NCBI GenBank assembly: GCA_963792875.1 | Contig: CAWBXV010000002.1 | Location: forward strand, 310,001-374,000 | Direction: 5' to 3' | Source: JAHEGP01 sp963792875 | GTDB lineage: Bacteria; Pseudomonadota; Gammaproteobacteria; Pseudomonadales; JAHEGP01 | DNA: 64,000 nucleotides | Shown: piece after piece, positions 34,816 to 44,706 of the stretch | Position numbering within the stretch: position 1 is the stretch's first letter | How the letters are laid out: every line of letters starts with the position of its first letter | Position numbers and translations under genes: made by a program | The notes under the pieces: model-generated | Seen by the model: only the letters and a program-made list of their open reading frames with translations | The model's database searches: none | Told to the model about the DNA's origin: nothing

Positions 34816-35132
34816 GCAGACACCATGCCGTCAGCGGACGCCTCACTGCAGGAACAGCGAATACCCGTCACGCCGATTATTGTTAGCGGATCAATTGGAC
34901 GCGCCGCGCGCTGCGCTGTCGGTCGGCGACAGCGGCCCGCACCTGCGTTTGCGACCTTGCCAATCGTATCCGCTGCGGCCGCCGCCGTCGACCGCGGGAT
35001 AGCAATCCCGGCGCCGCCATGCGCCTGAGGTCGCCGAGACAGTGGTAAACTGGGGCACCGGGTCTGCGGCGGCCGCGCCGGCGATCACACCCGGCAGAGG
35101 ATCCCCGCCTTGAAATCGACAGGACATCACGC
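34816..35132. other. Intergenic region, divergent, upstream of recB
   Basis: 317 bp containing the presumed recB promoter. An AGGA nine bases before the recB ATG is the only recognisable signal. Confidence 0.4.
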
Positions 35133-38100
35133 ATGAGCGAGGCGTTGGACGTACTGCAGTTTCCATTGCATGGCAGCCGCCTCATCGAAGCCAGCGCCGG
35201 CACCGGCAAGACATTCACCCTGGCCCTGCTCTATGCCCGCCTGGTACTGGGGCACGGTGCGCCCGGCACGGCGTACTGCCGCCCCCTGGGCCCGCGGGAG
35301 ATACTGGTCGTCACCTTTACCGAGGCCGCCACCGAGGAGCTGCGGGATCGCATCCGCCGACGCCTGGTGGAGGCCGCGGACTATTTTCAGGCACCGCCGA
35401 CGCGCGCCGAGCCCGGCCCCCTGCACGATCTGCGCGCCGACTACCCGCCCGAGCAGTGGCCGGGCTGCGCCTATCGGCTGCGCATGGCGGCGGAGGCGAT
35501 GGATGACGCAGTCATCTCCACCATCCACGGCTGGTGCAACCGCATGCTGCTGTGCTACGCCTTCGGCACCCGCGGCGCCTTCAACCGCGAGCTGGTCAGC
35601 GACCAGACCGACCTGCTGGCAGAGGTGGTCCGGGACTACTGGCGCGTTCACTTCTATGGCGTCACGCCGGCAGAGGCCACCGCCGTGCTGGAGGCGTACG
35701 CCTCCCCGGCCGCGCTGCAGGGTCGGCTGCAGGCGCTGCTCAGGCGGGCGGGCGGCCTCTCCTACCGGGGCGCCAAGCTGCAGGCGGGTTCGCTGCAGTG
35801 CGCGCTGGCCGCCAGCGTCGCCTGGCGCGCGGCACAGCAGGAGCTGCAGGCGCTCGAGCAGCACGCCCGGCAACTGTGGCAACGCCACTGGCCCGAGCTC
35901 GAAGCCCTGCTGCTGGCCTTGCGCCCCCATCTGAACGGCACCCGGCATCGGAGCACCAGCGAGGAAAACTTCGCCGGTGAACTCGCCCTGCTGAAGGGCT
36001 GGGCGTGGGGCGCTGACCTGGACGCCAACAAGCTGAAGAATTACGCGCAGGGGCGCTTCAGCTTCAAGAAGAGCGCGCGCATCCAGCAGGAGGCGGCCCA
36101 TCCGGCCCTGCGGGCGCTGGCGGACCGCTTCGACCGGGAGCAGCAGCAGGCGCAGCGCTACGCCGAACCGGAGCCGCCGCTGGCGACCAGCATCCTGGCG
36201 CACGCGCTTGGCTGGGTGGAAGCGGAGCTGGCCGCGCGCCTGCAGCAGCGCGCCGAGCTGGGCTTCGACGATCTGCTCACCCAGCTCGACCGGGCCCTGG
36301 ACCCGCACCTGGCGGGCGCGCACGGCGAGCGCCTGGCCGACGCCCTGCGCGCTGAATTCCCGGCCGCGATGATCGACGAGTTCCAGGACACCGACCCGGT
36401 GCAGTACCGGATTTTCGACCGCATCTACCGGGTGCGGGACAACGCCCCGGCGACCGCGCTGATCATGATCGGCGATCCCAAGCAGGCCATCTACAGCTTC
36501 CGCGGGGCCGATATTCACACCTACCTGGAGGCCAGGCGGGCGACCGCTGGCCGCCACTATACGCTGACCCGCAACTTCCGCTCCACGCAGGGCGTGGTGG
36601 ACGCCTGCAACCGGCTGTTCGGGTTTGCCGACGAGCATCCGCGGGGCGCCTTTCGCTTCCGGATCGAGTCGGACGACCCGCTGCCCTTCGTTGCGGTGAG
36701 CGCCCAGGGCCGCCCGGACCGACTGTACCTCGACGGCCAGCCGGCCGCACCGATGACCTGCTGGACCCTCGACCTGGACGTCGAAGACCCCCTGGCCCTG
36801 GGCGCCTACCGGGAGCGGGCCGCCGCACACGCCGCCAGCGAGCTGGTGCGCTGGCTGGCGGGCGCGCAGCGGGGCAGCGCCGGCTTCGGCGCCCAGGGTG
36901 TCGAGCGACCGCTGCGCCCGGCCGACATCGCCATTCTGGTGCGCACCAGCACAGAGGCGGCGGCAATGCGCGAGGCGCTGGCCGCCCGCCACGTCAACAG
37001 CGTCTACCTGTCCGACCGTGAATCGCTGTTCATGCAGGCAGAAGCCAGCGACCTGCTGCACTGGCTGCGCGCCTGCGCCGCCCCCAGCGACGAGCGCCTG
37101 GTACGGGCCGCGCTGGGCACCAACACCCTGGCGCTGCCGCTCGCGCGGCTGGCAGCCCTGCAGGACGACGAACTGGCCTGGGAACAGGCCATGCAGCAGT
37201 TTCACGAGCTGCGCCAATGCTGGCGGCGCCAGGGTGTGCTGGCCATGCTGCGCCGCCTGATGGAAGCGTTCGAACTGCCCGCCCGCCTGCTGCAGACCAC
37301 CGGGGGCGAGCGGCTGCTGACCAACCTGCTGCACCTGGCCGAGTGGCTGCAGCAGGCGTCGGCCGCCCTGGACGGCGAGCAGGCGCTGATCCGCCATCTG
37401 GCCGAGCACCTGGGGCAGGAGCAGGAAGAGCACATCCTGCGCCTGGAGAGCGATGCCGAACTGGTCAAGATCATCACCATTCACAAGTCCAAGGGCCTCG
37501 AATACCCCCTGGTACTGCTGCCCTTCATCTGCTCCTGGCGGGAGGTCGACGGCCGCATCAACCCGGTGCCGTACCGGGCAGACGGCGAGGTGCTGTTCGA
37601 GTCAGCCGGCAAAAAGCTGTTCGAGCAGGCCTGGCGCGCGGCGGACGACGACCGCCTCAGCGAAGACATGCGCCTGCTCTACGTGGCGACGACGCGCGCC
37701 CGTCACGCCCTGTGGCTGTGCGTGGCCGCGGTCAGGACCGGCAACGCCAGCAAGCCCCAGCTGCACAAATCGGCCCTCGGCTATGCACTGGGCGGCGGCG
37801 CCCCCTTTGCCGGCACCCAGGCCGTGGCGGCGGCATTGACGGCCCTGCGGGGCCAGACCGGCGCCATCGCCATCGCGCCGGCGCCGGTGATCAGCACCGA
37901 CGTCTACACGCCCGCAGCGGGCGGCGCGCTCGACCCCGCGCGCCGGCCACCGGTCCTGGGGCTGGCGCCGTGGTGGATCGCGAGCTACTCGGCACTGCGC
38001 TTCGGCGCGCTGTCAGACGCCGCGACCGGGGATCTGACTCCGGACCCGGGCGGCGCGCCCGCCGGCCCATGGGGGACGCCCGACACGCCGGCCGAGGCGC

Positions 38101-38993
38101 AGGCCCTGGAAGAGGCGGAGGCCGCTCCTGCCGGGCTGTCGACGAGCGCCGCCACGACGCCCGTGCAGGGGCTCCTGCACGAACTGCCGCGCGGCAGCTA
38201 CTACGGCACCTTTCTGCACGGCATACTGGAATGGGCCGCCAGCCAGCGCTGGCAGGACGCCGACGGCCAGTGGCGGCACGGCTTCGCCGCGGCGGCGGCC
38301 TCGGCCCGGCTGCGGGAAGACATGCTGGCCAGGCGCTGCCGGCTGCGCGGCCTGCAGGGCTGGGCGGAACCGCTGAGCGCGTGGCTGGCGGATTTTCTCA
38401 CGCGCCCCTGGCGCCTCACCGGGCTGCCCGACAGGCACGGCGGCATCCCGGCGCTGACGCTGGCGGCGCTGGCACCGCAGCAGGTCCAGGTGGAGATGGA
38501 ATTCTGGCTGGAGAGCCACGACGTGGACGTCCGCACGCTGGACCGCCTGGTCTGCAGCTGCACGCTGGCGGGCGCGCCGCGGCCGCAGGCCGAGGACAGT
38601 ACGCTCAATGGCCTGCTGAAGGGCTTTATCGATCTGGTGGTCGAGCACGGGGGGCGCTATTACGTGGTGGACTGGAAGTCCAACTGGCTGGGCGACGACG
38701 ACGACGCCTATCACCCGGGCGCCATGCGGGCGACCATGCTGGAGCACCGCTACGACCTGCAGTACGCGCTCTACCTGCTGGCGCTGCATCGACAGCTGCG
38801 CGCGCGCCTGCCGGGATACGACTACGAGCGCCACGTCGGCGGCGCCGTCTACGCCTTCCTGCGGGGCAGCCGCAGCGACAGCCAGGGACTGTTCATGGAC
38901 AAACCACCGCTGCTGCTGATCGAGCGCCTGGATGCGCTGTTCGGTGGCCCTGGCGCCCACGCTGACGCACTGGCGCGGGGAGCTGCACGATGA
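35133..38993 (+). CDS. recB: Exodeoxyribonuclease V subunit RecB
   Basis: A 1286-residue 3'-5' SF1A helicase with nuclease. Walker A is ASAGTGKT (residues 20-27). Other helicase motifs visible are EILVVTFTEAAT (Ia), MIDEFQDTDPVQ (II), GDPKQAIYSFRGAD (III), TIHKSKGLEYPLV (V) and EDMRLLYVATTRAR (VI). The C-terminal nuclease has FIDLV and VVDWKSN (catalytic Asp and Lys near 1167-1182). Longer than E. coli RecB (1180). Its stop overlaps the recD start by four bases. With RecC it performs double-strand-break resection and degradation of linear foreign DNA. Confidence 0.97.
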   Translation: MSEALDVLQFPLHGSRLIEASAGTGKTFTLALLYARLVLGHGAPGTAYCRPLGPREILVVTFTEAATEELRDRIRRRLVEAADYFQAPPTRAEPGPLHDLRADYPPEQWPGCAYRLRMAAEAMDDAVISTIHGWCNRMLLCYAFGTRGAFNRELVSDQTDLLAEVVRDYWRVHFYGVTPAEATAVLEAYASPAALQGRLQALLRRAGGLSYRGAKLQAGSLQCALAASVAWRAAQQELQALEQHARQLWQRHWPELEALLLALRPHLNGTRHRSTSEENFAGELALLKGWAWGADLDANKLKNYAQGRFSFKKSARIQQEAAHPALRALADRFDREQQQAQRYAEPEPPLATSILAHALGWVEAELAARLQQRAELGFDDLLTQLDRALDPHLAGAHGERLADALRAEFPAAMIDEFQDTDPVQYRIFDRIYRVRDNAPATALIMIGDPKQAIYSFRGADIHTYLEARRATAGRHYTLTRNFRSTQGVVDACNRLFGFADEHPRGAFRFRIESDDPLPFVAVSAQGRPDRLYLDGQPAAPMTCWTLDLDVEDPLALGAYRERAAAHAASELVRWLAGAQRGSAGFGAQGVERPLRPADIAILVRTSTEAAAMREALAARHVNSVYLSDRESLFMQAEASDLLHWLRACAAPSDERLVRAALGTNTLALPLARLAALQDDELAWEQAMQQFHELRQCWRRQGVLAMLRRLMEAFELPARLLQTTGGERLLTNLLHLAEWLQQASAALDGEQALIRHLAEHLGQEQEEHILRLESDAELVKIITIHKSKGLEYPLVLLPFICSWREVDGRINPVPYRADGEVLFESAGKKLFEQAWRAADDDRLSEDMRLLYVATTRARHALWLCVAAVRTGNASKPQLHKSALGYALGGGAPFAGTQAVAAALTALRGQTGAIAIAPAPVISTDVYTPAAGGALDPARRPPVLGLAPWWIASYSALRFGALSDAATGDLTPDPGGAPAGPWGTPDTPAEAQALEEAEAAPAGLSTSAATTPVQGLLHELPRGSYYGTFLHGILEWAASQRWQDADGQWRHGFAAAAASARLREDMLARRCRLRGLQGWAEPLSAWLADFLTRPWRLTGLPDRHGGIPALTLAALAPQQVQVEMEFWLESHDVDVRTLDRLVCSCTLAGAPRPQAEDSTLNGLLKGFIDLVVEHGGRYYVVDWKSNWLGDDDDAYHPGAMRATMLEHRYDLQYALYLLALHRQLRARLPGYDYERHVGGAVYAFLRGSRSDSQGLFMDKPPLLLIERLDALFGGPGAHADALARGAAR

Positions 38994-41125
38994 GTGCGGG
39001 CGCAGCTGCGGGCGCAGCCGCCGCCACACCGGAGCTCAGCGCGCTGGAGCGCTGGGTGAGCGCGGGCGCGCTGCGCGCCCTGGACCTGGCGCTGGCGCAA
39101 TTCGTCCAGCGCGAAGGCGGCGAGACGCAGGGCGCCGTGCTGCTGGCGGTGGCGCTGGTCAGCGAGCGCAACAGCCACGGCCATGTCTGTCTGGCGCTGC
39201 AGGAGGCGCTGCGCGCACCTGAGCGGCTGTTGTCGCGGATGCGCGACGACCAGGCGGCGAGCCATGCCATCCGCCACCAGCTCAGCGGCTGGCTGCAGGC
39301 GCTGAGCCTGGGCGACTGGGTGGCGCAGCTGCAGCGCAGCCCGGCCGTGGAGACGCTCTGGCAGGGCGCGCCGGCCTCGGCGACGACGCCATTGGTGCTG
39401 GCCGGCAGCCCGCAAGCGCCGCTGCTCTACCTGCGCCGCTACTGGCAGTACGAACAGACCATCCGCCAGCAGCTGGCGCAGCGGCTGCAGCGGCCCGCCA
39501 GCTGGCCCAGCGCCACGGGCCGGGCCCTGCTGGACCAGCTGTTCGCGCGGCCCGCCGAGGCGGCCGCGATGCAGGGCATCGACTGGCAGAAAGTCGCCTG
39601 CGCGCTGGCGGCCCGCAGTGGCTTCGGCATCATCACGGGCGGACCCGGTACCGGCAAGACCCACACCGTGGTCAGCCTGCTGGCGCTGCTGCAAGGCCTC
39701 AATCTGCAGCAGGGCCTGCCGCCGTTGCAGATACGGCTGGCAGCGCCCACCGGCAAGGCGGCGGCGCGCCTCAACGAAGCCATCGCCGGCAAGGTCCAGG
39801 GCCTGCGCCTGGAGGGCCTCCCCGGCCTGCAGGCGGAGCAGCTGCGCGCGCACATTCCCACCCAGGTGAGTACCCTGCACCGACTGCTGGGCGCGCTGCC
39901 CAACAGCCGCCGCTTCCGCCACGACGTCGCCAACCCGCTGCCGGCGGACCTGGTGGTGGTCGACGAGGCCTCGATGGTGGACGTGGAGATGATGGCGCAG
40001 CTGCTGGATGCCCTGCGCCCGGACGCGCGGCTCATCCTGCTGGGCGACAAGGACCAGCTGGCCTCGGTCGAAGCCGGCGCCGTGCTGGGCAATCTGTGCC
40101 AGGGCGCCAACGAGGGCCACTACACCCCTGCGACCATCGCCTGGCTGCAGGACGTCACCGGCGAAGCGCTGCCACCGGACCGCTATGGCGATGCACGCGG
40201 CCAGCCCCTGCACCAGGCCATGGCCATCCTGCGCCACAGCTACCGGTTCAGCGCCGAGGGCGGCATCGGCGCGCTGGCGCTACTGGTGAATCAGGGCCCG
40301 CCGGGGCAGCAGCCGGCACGGGACCGCCTGGCCGCGGTGAAGCAGCTGTTTCTGGACGAGGCCAGCGCACAGCGCGGCCCAGGCGCCGACCGCATCGCGC
40401 TGCTGCAGCTCACAGCCGAGCGGGACAGCGCCCTCGACGACCTGGTGCGCAGCGGCTACCGCGGCTACCTCCAGGCGATGCGCACGCGCTACCCCGGCGA
40501 CGACGCCGCGCAGCCGGCGCTGGATGCCTGGGCCGGCGCCGTGCTGCAGGCCCACGGCAGCTTTCAGCTGCTCACGGCGCTGCGCTCCGGGCCGTGGGGG
40601 GTGGCCAGCCTCAACGAGCGGACCGAACAGGTGCTGAGCGCAGCCGGACTGCTCGCGAGCACGGCGCACCAGTGGTACGCCGGCCGCCCGATTCTGGTGA
40701 CGCGCAACGATTACAGCCTGCGCCTCATGAACGGCGACATCGGCATCGCGCTGCTGCTGCCGCTGCAGCAGGCCGATGGCAGCAGGCAGCAGGTGTTGCG
40801 GGTGGCTTTTCCGGCCGGTGACGGCTCCGGCGGCATCCGCTGGGTGCTGCCGAGCCGGCTGCAGGGTGTGGAGACGGTGTTCGCCATGACCGTGCACAAG
40901 TCCCAGGGATCGGAATTTCGCCACACCGCGCTGATTCTGCCCGACACCCCCACCCCGGTGCTGACGCGCGAGCTGCTCTATACCGGCATCACCCGTTCGC
41001 AGCAGCAGTTCACCCTGCTCTACACGCGCGACGAGGTGCTCGACTTCGCGCTGTCGACGCGCGTGGAGCGGACCAGCGGGCTCAGCCTGGCCCTGTCATC
41101 CGGCGCGGCCGGGCCGGACCCCTGA
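38990..41125 (+). CDS. recD: Exodeoxyribonuclease V subunit RecD
   Basis: A 711-residue 5'-3' SF1B helicase. Walker A GGPGTGKT (about residues 217-224), LVVVDEASMVDVEMM (motif II), LLGDKDQLASVEAGAVLG (motif III) and MTVHKSQGSEF (motif V) with LLYTGITRSQQQFTL (motif VI). It begins inside the last codons of recB (ATGA overlap). It is about 100 residues longer than E. coli RecD, with the extra length spread through the N-terminal and middle regions. Confidence 0.97.
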   Translation: MSAGAAAGAAAATPELSALERWVSAGALRALDLALAQFVQREGGETQGAVLLAVALVSERNSHGHVCLALQEALRAPERLLSRMRDDQAASHAIRHQLSGWLQALSLGDWVAQLQRSPAVETLWQGAPASATTPLVLAGSPQAPLLYLRRYWQYEQTIRQQLAQRLQRPASWPSATGRALLDQLFARPAEAAAMQGIDWQKVACALAARSGFGIITGGPGTGKTHTVVSLLALLQGLNLQQGLPPLQIRLAAPTGKAAARLNEAIAGKVQGLRLEGLPGLQAEQLRAHIPTQVSTLHRLLGALPNSRRFRHDVANPLPADLVVVDEASMVDVEMMAQLLDALRPDARLILLGDKDQLASVEAGAVLGNLCQGANEGHYTPATIAWLQDVTGEALPPDRYGDARGQPLHQAMAILRHSYRFSAEGGIGALALLVNQGPPGQQPARDRLAAVKQLFLDEASAQRGPGADRIALLQLTAERDSALDDLVRSGYRGYLQAMRTRYPGDDAAQPALDAWAGAVLQAHGSFQLLTALRSGPWGVASLNERTEQVLSAAGLLASTAHQWYAGRPILVTRNDYSLRLMNGDIGIALLLPLQQADGSRQQVLRVAFPAGDGSGGIRWVLPSRLQGVETVFAMTVHKSQGSEFRHTALILPDTPTPVLTRELLYTGITRSQQQFTLLYTRDEVLDFALSTRVERTSGLSLALSSGAAGPDP

Positions 41126-41172
41126 CCTGGCCGGGGAGCCCCGCGACCGGCTGGACGCTGCGGCACCACACG

Positions 41173-42291
41173 CTATACGCGCTTTTTCGCCGCCTCGCGC
41201 GCGGCGAGGATGCTGGAGAGGTTGGCCTTGCAGTAGGCAATGCACTCCCGCATGCCCTCCGCGGTCGAGACGATGGGCTCGTAGCCAAAATCCTTGCGCG
41301 CATCCTCCATGTTGGCGAAATAGGTGGTCGTGGCGATATCGAGCTGCTTGGGTGTCAGCGCCGGCCGGGGCAGGCCTGCCTTGAAGTGCAGATACTGCCA
41401 GATCACCATGACCGGCCGCACCAGCCAGGCCGGTACCGAGATGCGCGGATACTTGTGACCCAGGCCCTCGCACAGCGGTTTGAACCAGACGTAGAGATTC
41501 ATGGGATCGTCATCGGAGATGAAATAGGCCTTGCCGCACACCGGGCTGCCTGGCACCAGATGCTCCGCCGCCAGAATCTCGGCGTGCGCCAGGTTATCGG
41601 CGTGGACGTTGTCCATGACGGCCTGCGGAGAGCCCAGGGTCGCCTTGAAGGCACCGCCCATCAACTGCTCGACGAAGGAATCGATCTGGATATTGCTGCC
41701 CGAACCCCAGATGCCCGGCGGACGGATGGCGCAGGTCAGAACGCCGCTCGGGTCGCTCTGCTGCAGCAGCCAGGGTTCGCTGATCGACTTGGTGCGGGTG
41801 TATTCGTCGAAGTGCGCCGTGGCGTAGGGCTGGTCGGAGCGTGCGCTGAAGATGGGCTTGCTGTCGTTGCAGGCATTGTACGAGCTGGTGTAGACCATGC
41901 GCTTGACGCCCTTAACCTTGCACGCGTGGTACACATTCTTGGTGCCCTGGATATTGACCGCCTCGCTGAGGTCCCGATATTTCTGCGACATTCCGCGGCC
42001 GCCCATCAGTTCGATGACCGCCGCCATGTGGAACACCGTGTCCACACCGTCGCACACGCGCTCCAGCAAAGCCTGATCGGAGAGATTGCCCTGTACGTAT
42101 TCGACGCCCTTGAGCACGTTGACCGGCTTCTTGATGTCGAGTACGCGCACCTTGCAGCCCTTGGCCAACAGCGCAGACGCCAGATGGCTGCCGGCGAAAC
42201 CAGAGCCCCCGGTGACCAGGCAATGCTTGAGTTCGGCCGCGGTGGAAGGTGCCTGCCCAGCGGACGCGGATGCTTGCTTTTTCGCTGCCAT
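41173..42291 (-). CDS. NAD(P)-dependent epimerase/dehydratase, 3-beta-hydroxysteroid dehydrogenase type
   Basis: A 372-residue extended SDR. The Rossmann motif TGGSGFAGSHLA covers residues 27-38 and the catalytic Tyr164 and Lys168 lie in DEYTRTK. AIRPPGIWGSG and VHADNLAHAEIL are typical of the 3-beta-HSD branch. It has a Lys/Ala-rich N-terminal extension before the fold and an amphipathic C-terminal tail. Substrate could be a sterol, another hydrophobic alcohol or a head-to-head hydrocarbon intermediate (OleD-like); context does not decide. Converges on recD. Confidence 0.85.
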   Translation of the reverse strand: MAAKKQASASAGQAPSTAAELKHCLVTGGSGFAGSHLASALLAKGCKVRVLDIKKPVNVLKGVEYVQGNLSDQALLERVCDGVDTVFHMAAVIELMGGRGMSQKYRDLSEAVNIQGTKNVYHACKVKGVKRMVYTSSYNACNDSKPIFSARSDQPYATAHFDEYTRTKSISEPWLLQQSDPSGVLTCAIRPPGIWGSGSNIQIDSFVEQLMGGAFKATLGSPQAVMDNVHADNLAHAEILAAEHLVPGSPVCGKAYFISDDDPMNLYVWFKPLCEGLGHKYPRISVPAWLVRPVMVIWQYLHFKAGLPRPALTPKQLDIATTTYFANMEDARKDFGYEPIVSTAEGMRECIAYCKANLSSILAAREAAKKRV

Positions 42292-42527
42292 TTCCCTATC
42301 TCCCTGTTCTTGTTTATTATCGGTCGACGGTCACCACCCCACATGACCGCATGCGTTCGACGTGACCGCTCAATGCCCACACGCCGACATGCGCTATCGA
42401 CGCTATCGAAATAACAGCGCTGGAGCAAGCACAAACTGGCGGGCGACCACCATCATCGACTGGACCTTGGCGCCGAGTTTCATTACCTTGGCTGTCGATA
42501 ACAACCCTGAGGAGTACTCCCTTCGCC

Positions 42528-43787
42528 ATGACTGCATCCGATTGGTTCTTGTGGCTGGGCATCATCAGCCTGGTCACCACCACCTGTGCCCTGGTGCGCA
42601 TCAAGCACCTGTGGTGGTTCATGCCGCTCTATTTTTTTGTAGCCTGGCTGACCGGCGAACTGGCCGTCTTCCACATCGCCTGGCAGGCGGTGGCCTCGAT
42701 TCTGCTGATCTACGGCGGCGCCCTGGACAGCGCCAACGGCGTGGCGGGTCTGGTGCTGTGCCTGCTGTCCTGGGCCGGCCTGTACTATTTCCATCGCCAG
42801 GGAGTCGCCAGCGCGCAGCCGCTCGAGGACGCCCTGCTGCCGGTGCTGGGGCCGGATTACCGCGCCCGGGTAGCCGCGGCGGGCCGCCCCCCGCTGCCCG
42901 AGACCGCCAGCGCCGCCGACTGGCGGCGCCCCTTTGCCATGAGCAGGCCCGGCGTCGAGCGCGTTCGCGACCTGGCCTATGGCGATGCGGGCGTGCGCAA
43001 CCACCTGGACATCTATCACCCGCACAACCACGGCGGCAATTGCCCGGTACTGCTGCAGATTCACGGTGGCGGCTGGATGATCGGCTCCAAGGATCAGCAG
43101 GCCCTGCCGCTGATGAACCACCTGGCGTCGCGGGGCTGGATATGCGTGTCGGTCAACTATCAGCTCAGCCCCGGCGTCAAGCTGCCGCAGCACCTCATCG
43201 ACATCAAGCGCGCGCTGGCGTGGGTGCGGGAGAACATCGAGAAGTACGGCGGCAACCCCGACTTCATCGTCACCACCGGCGGCTCTGCCGGCGGCCACCT
43301 GTGTTCGCTGCTGGCGCTGACCGCCAATCAGCCCCGCTGGCAGGCGGGCTTCGAGCAGGCCGACACCAGCGTCGCCGGCTGCGTGCCCTTCTACGGGGTG
43401 TACGACCTGCTCGACCGGCACGGCCTGCGCGGCATCTCGTCGATGACCGGCTTCCTGGAAGGCAACATCATGCCGACATCGCCGAACACCGACCCCCAGA
43501 TATGGGACGCCCTGTCACCGATCGTTCAGGTCCACCCCGACGCACCGCCGTTTTTTGTCATCGCCGGCACGCACGACAGCCTGGTGTTCGCAGAGGAGGC
43601 GCGCCACTTCGCCGAGGCACTGCGCAAGGCCTCGCGGCAGCCGGTGGCCTATGCGGAGCTCCCGTTGGCGCAGCATGCCTTCGACGTGTTCCACTCGCCC
43701 CGCTCCGACAATACCGTATTCGCCGTCACGCGCTACGTGGAGACGCTCTACGCCGACTACCTCGGCCGGAGGACCGGTGCGGGGTAG
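42528..43787 (+). CDS. HSL-type alpha/beta hydrolase (esterase/lipase) with N-terminal membrane helices
   Basis: A 419-residue protein. The first ~100 residues hold three hydrophobic segments. A hormone-sensitive-lipase-type domain follows, with the oxyanion motif HGGGW (about 179), nucleophile Ser in GGSAGG (about 253), Asp in AGTHDS (about 348) and His in QHAFDVF (about 383). Known relatives act on acyl esters, including sterol or drug esters. GAGGAG lies 13 bases before the ATG, a longer gap than usual. Divergent from the 3-beta-HSD-like gene across a 236-bp region, so the two may share control. Confidence 0.86.
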   Translation: MTASDWFLWLGIISLVTTTCALVRIKHLWWFMPLYFFVAWLTGELAVFHIAWQAVASILLIYGGALDSANGVAGLVLCLLSWAGLYYFHRQGVASAQPLEDALLPVLGPDYRARVAAAGRPPLPETASAADWRRPFAMSRPGVERVRDLAYGDAGVRNHLDIYHPHNHGGNCPVLLQIHGGGWMIGSKDQQALPLMNHLASRGWICVSVNYQLSPGVKLPQHLIDIKRALAWVRENIEKYGGNPDFIVTTGGSAGGHLCSLLALTANQPRWQAGFEQADTSVAGCVPFYGVYDLLDRHGLRGISSMTGFLEGNIMPTSPNTDPQIWDALSPIVQVHPDAPPFFVIAGTHDSLVFAEEARHFAEALRKASRQPVAYAELPLAQHAFDVFHSPRSDNTVFAVTRYVETLYADYLGRRTGAG

Positions 43788-43806
43788 GTACGCAGGCAGC
43801 CCTGTC

Positions 43807-43835
43807 GCTGTCCGGCGCAGCGCGCGCCGGGCAGC
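43807..43835. terminator. Bidirectional terminator-like hairpin
   Basis: A 12-bp stem GCTGTCCGGCGC / GCGCCGGGCAGC (one wobble, loop AGCGC) in the 63 bp between the convergent esterase and nagB stops. No T-tract. Confidence 0.55.
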
Positions 43836-43850
43836 CGCGGCACCACTGCG

Positions 43851-44672
43851 CTATTGAAACCAGGGATCGCCGGGGGCCTGAGCGCCGTACTGCCGCTCGA
43901 TCGATTCCGCCTGGCGGTACACCCAGTCATAGTATTCGCGCAATTGCAGGCCGCTGGCAGCGGCCTCATCGAGTACGCAGCGCACGCGCGGGTGCGCCTG
44001 CAGCACCGACGCCGGGTGCATGGCGGAGATAGCGCCCTCGATGGCCGCCTGCACCGCGGCCGCCTTGTGCTGGCCGGTGGCCAGCAGCAGCACCCGGCGC
44101 GCTTCCATGATGGTGGAGATGCCCATGGTAACGGCCAGGCTGGGCTGGAACTCGTCGGGATCGAACAGGCGGCGGTTGTCCTCCACCGTGCGGCGCGTCA
44201 GGGTCTTGACGCGGGTGCGGGAGGCCAGGCTGGACGAGGGCTCATTGAAGCCGATATGGCCATTGCCGCCGATGCCCAGCACCTGCAGGTCGATGCCACC
44301 GTGCGCGGCCATGAGCGCCTCATAAGCCGGGCCTACTGCGCGGGGGTCCTGGCCCGGCGCGCAGGCCGGCAGATGGGTGCGCTGCGGCGCGATATCGATG
44401 TGGTCGAAGAGCTCCCGCGCCATGAAGCTCCGGTAGCTGCGCGGGCTGTCCGGCGCCAGGCCGATGTACTCGTCCAGATTGAACGTGGTCACCTCGGCAA
44501 AGCTCAGCTGCCCGTCGCGATGGCGCGCCACCAGGCGTCGATACAGGCCGATCGGCGTGCTGCCGGAAGCCAGCCCCAGCACCGCCGCGGGCTTGCACGC
44601 CACCATGCGGCACACGACCTCGGCGGCCTTTTCGGCAACCTGCTCGGCATCTTCGAGAATGATGACTTCCAC
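43851..44672 (-). CDS. nagB: Glucosamine-6-phosphate deaminase NagB
   Basis: A 273-residue cytosolic enzyme converting glucosamine 6-phosphate to fructose 6-phosphate and ammonia. Visible family motifs: GLASGSTPIGLYR (phosphate site), FNLDEYIGL (catalytic Asp), and GIGGNGHIGFNEP with catalytic His and Glu. Also LAVTMGISTIMEARRVLLLATG. Length matches E. coli NagB (266). No nagA, nagE or nagC is adjacent, so it stands alone here; the peroxiredoxin gene is 34 bp upstream on the same strand. Confidence 0.95.
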   Translation of the reverse strand: MEVIILEDAEQVAEKAAEVVCRMVACKPAAVLGLASGSTPIGLYRRLVARHRDGQLSFAEVTTFNLDEYIGLAPDSPRSYRSFMARELFDHIDIAPQRTHLPACAPGQDPRAVGPAYEALMAAHGGIDLQVLGIGGNGHIGFNEPSSSLASRTRVKTLTRRTVEDNRRLFDPDEFQPSLAVTMGISTIMEARRVLLLATGQHKAAAVQAAIEGAISAMHPASVLQAHPRVRCVLDEAAASGLQLREYYDWVYRQAESIERQYGAQAPGDPWFQ

Positions 44673-44706
44673 CAGAGCCCGCTCTCAGCAGTGATCGCGA
44701 CGGCAA

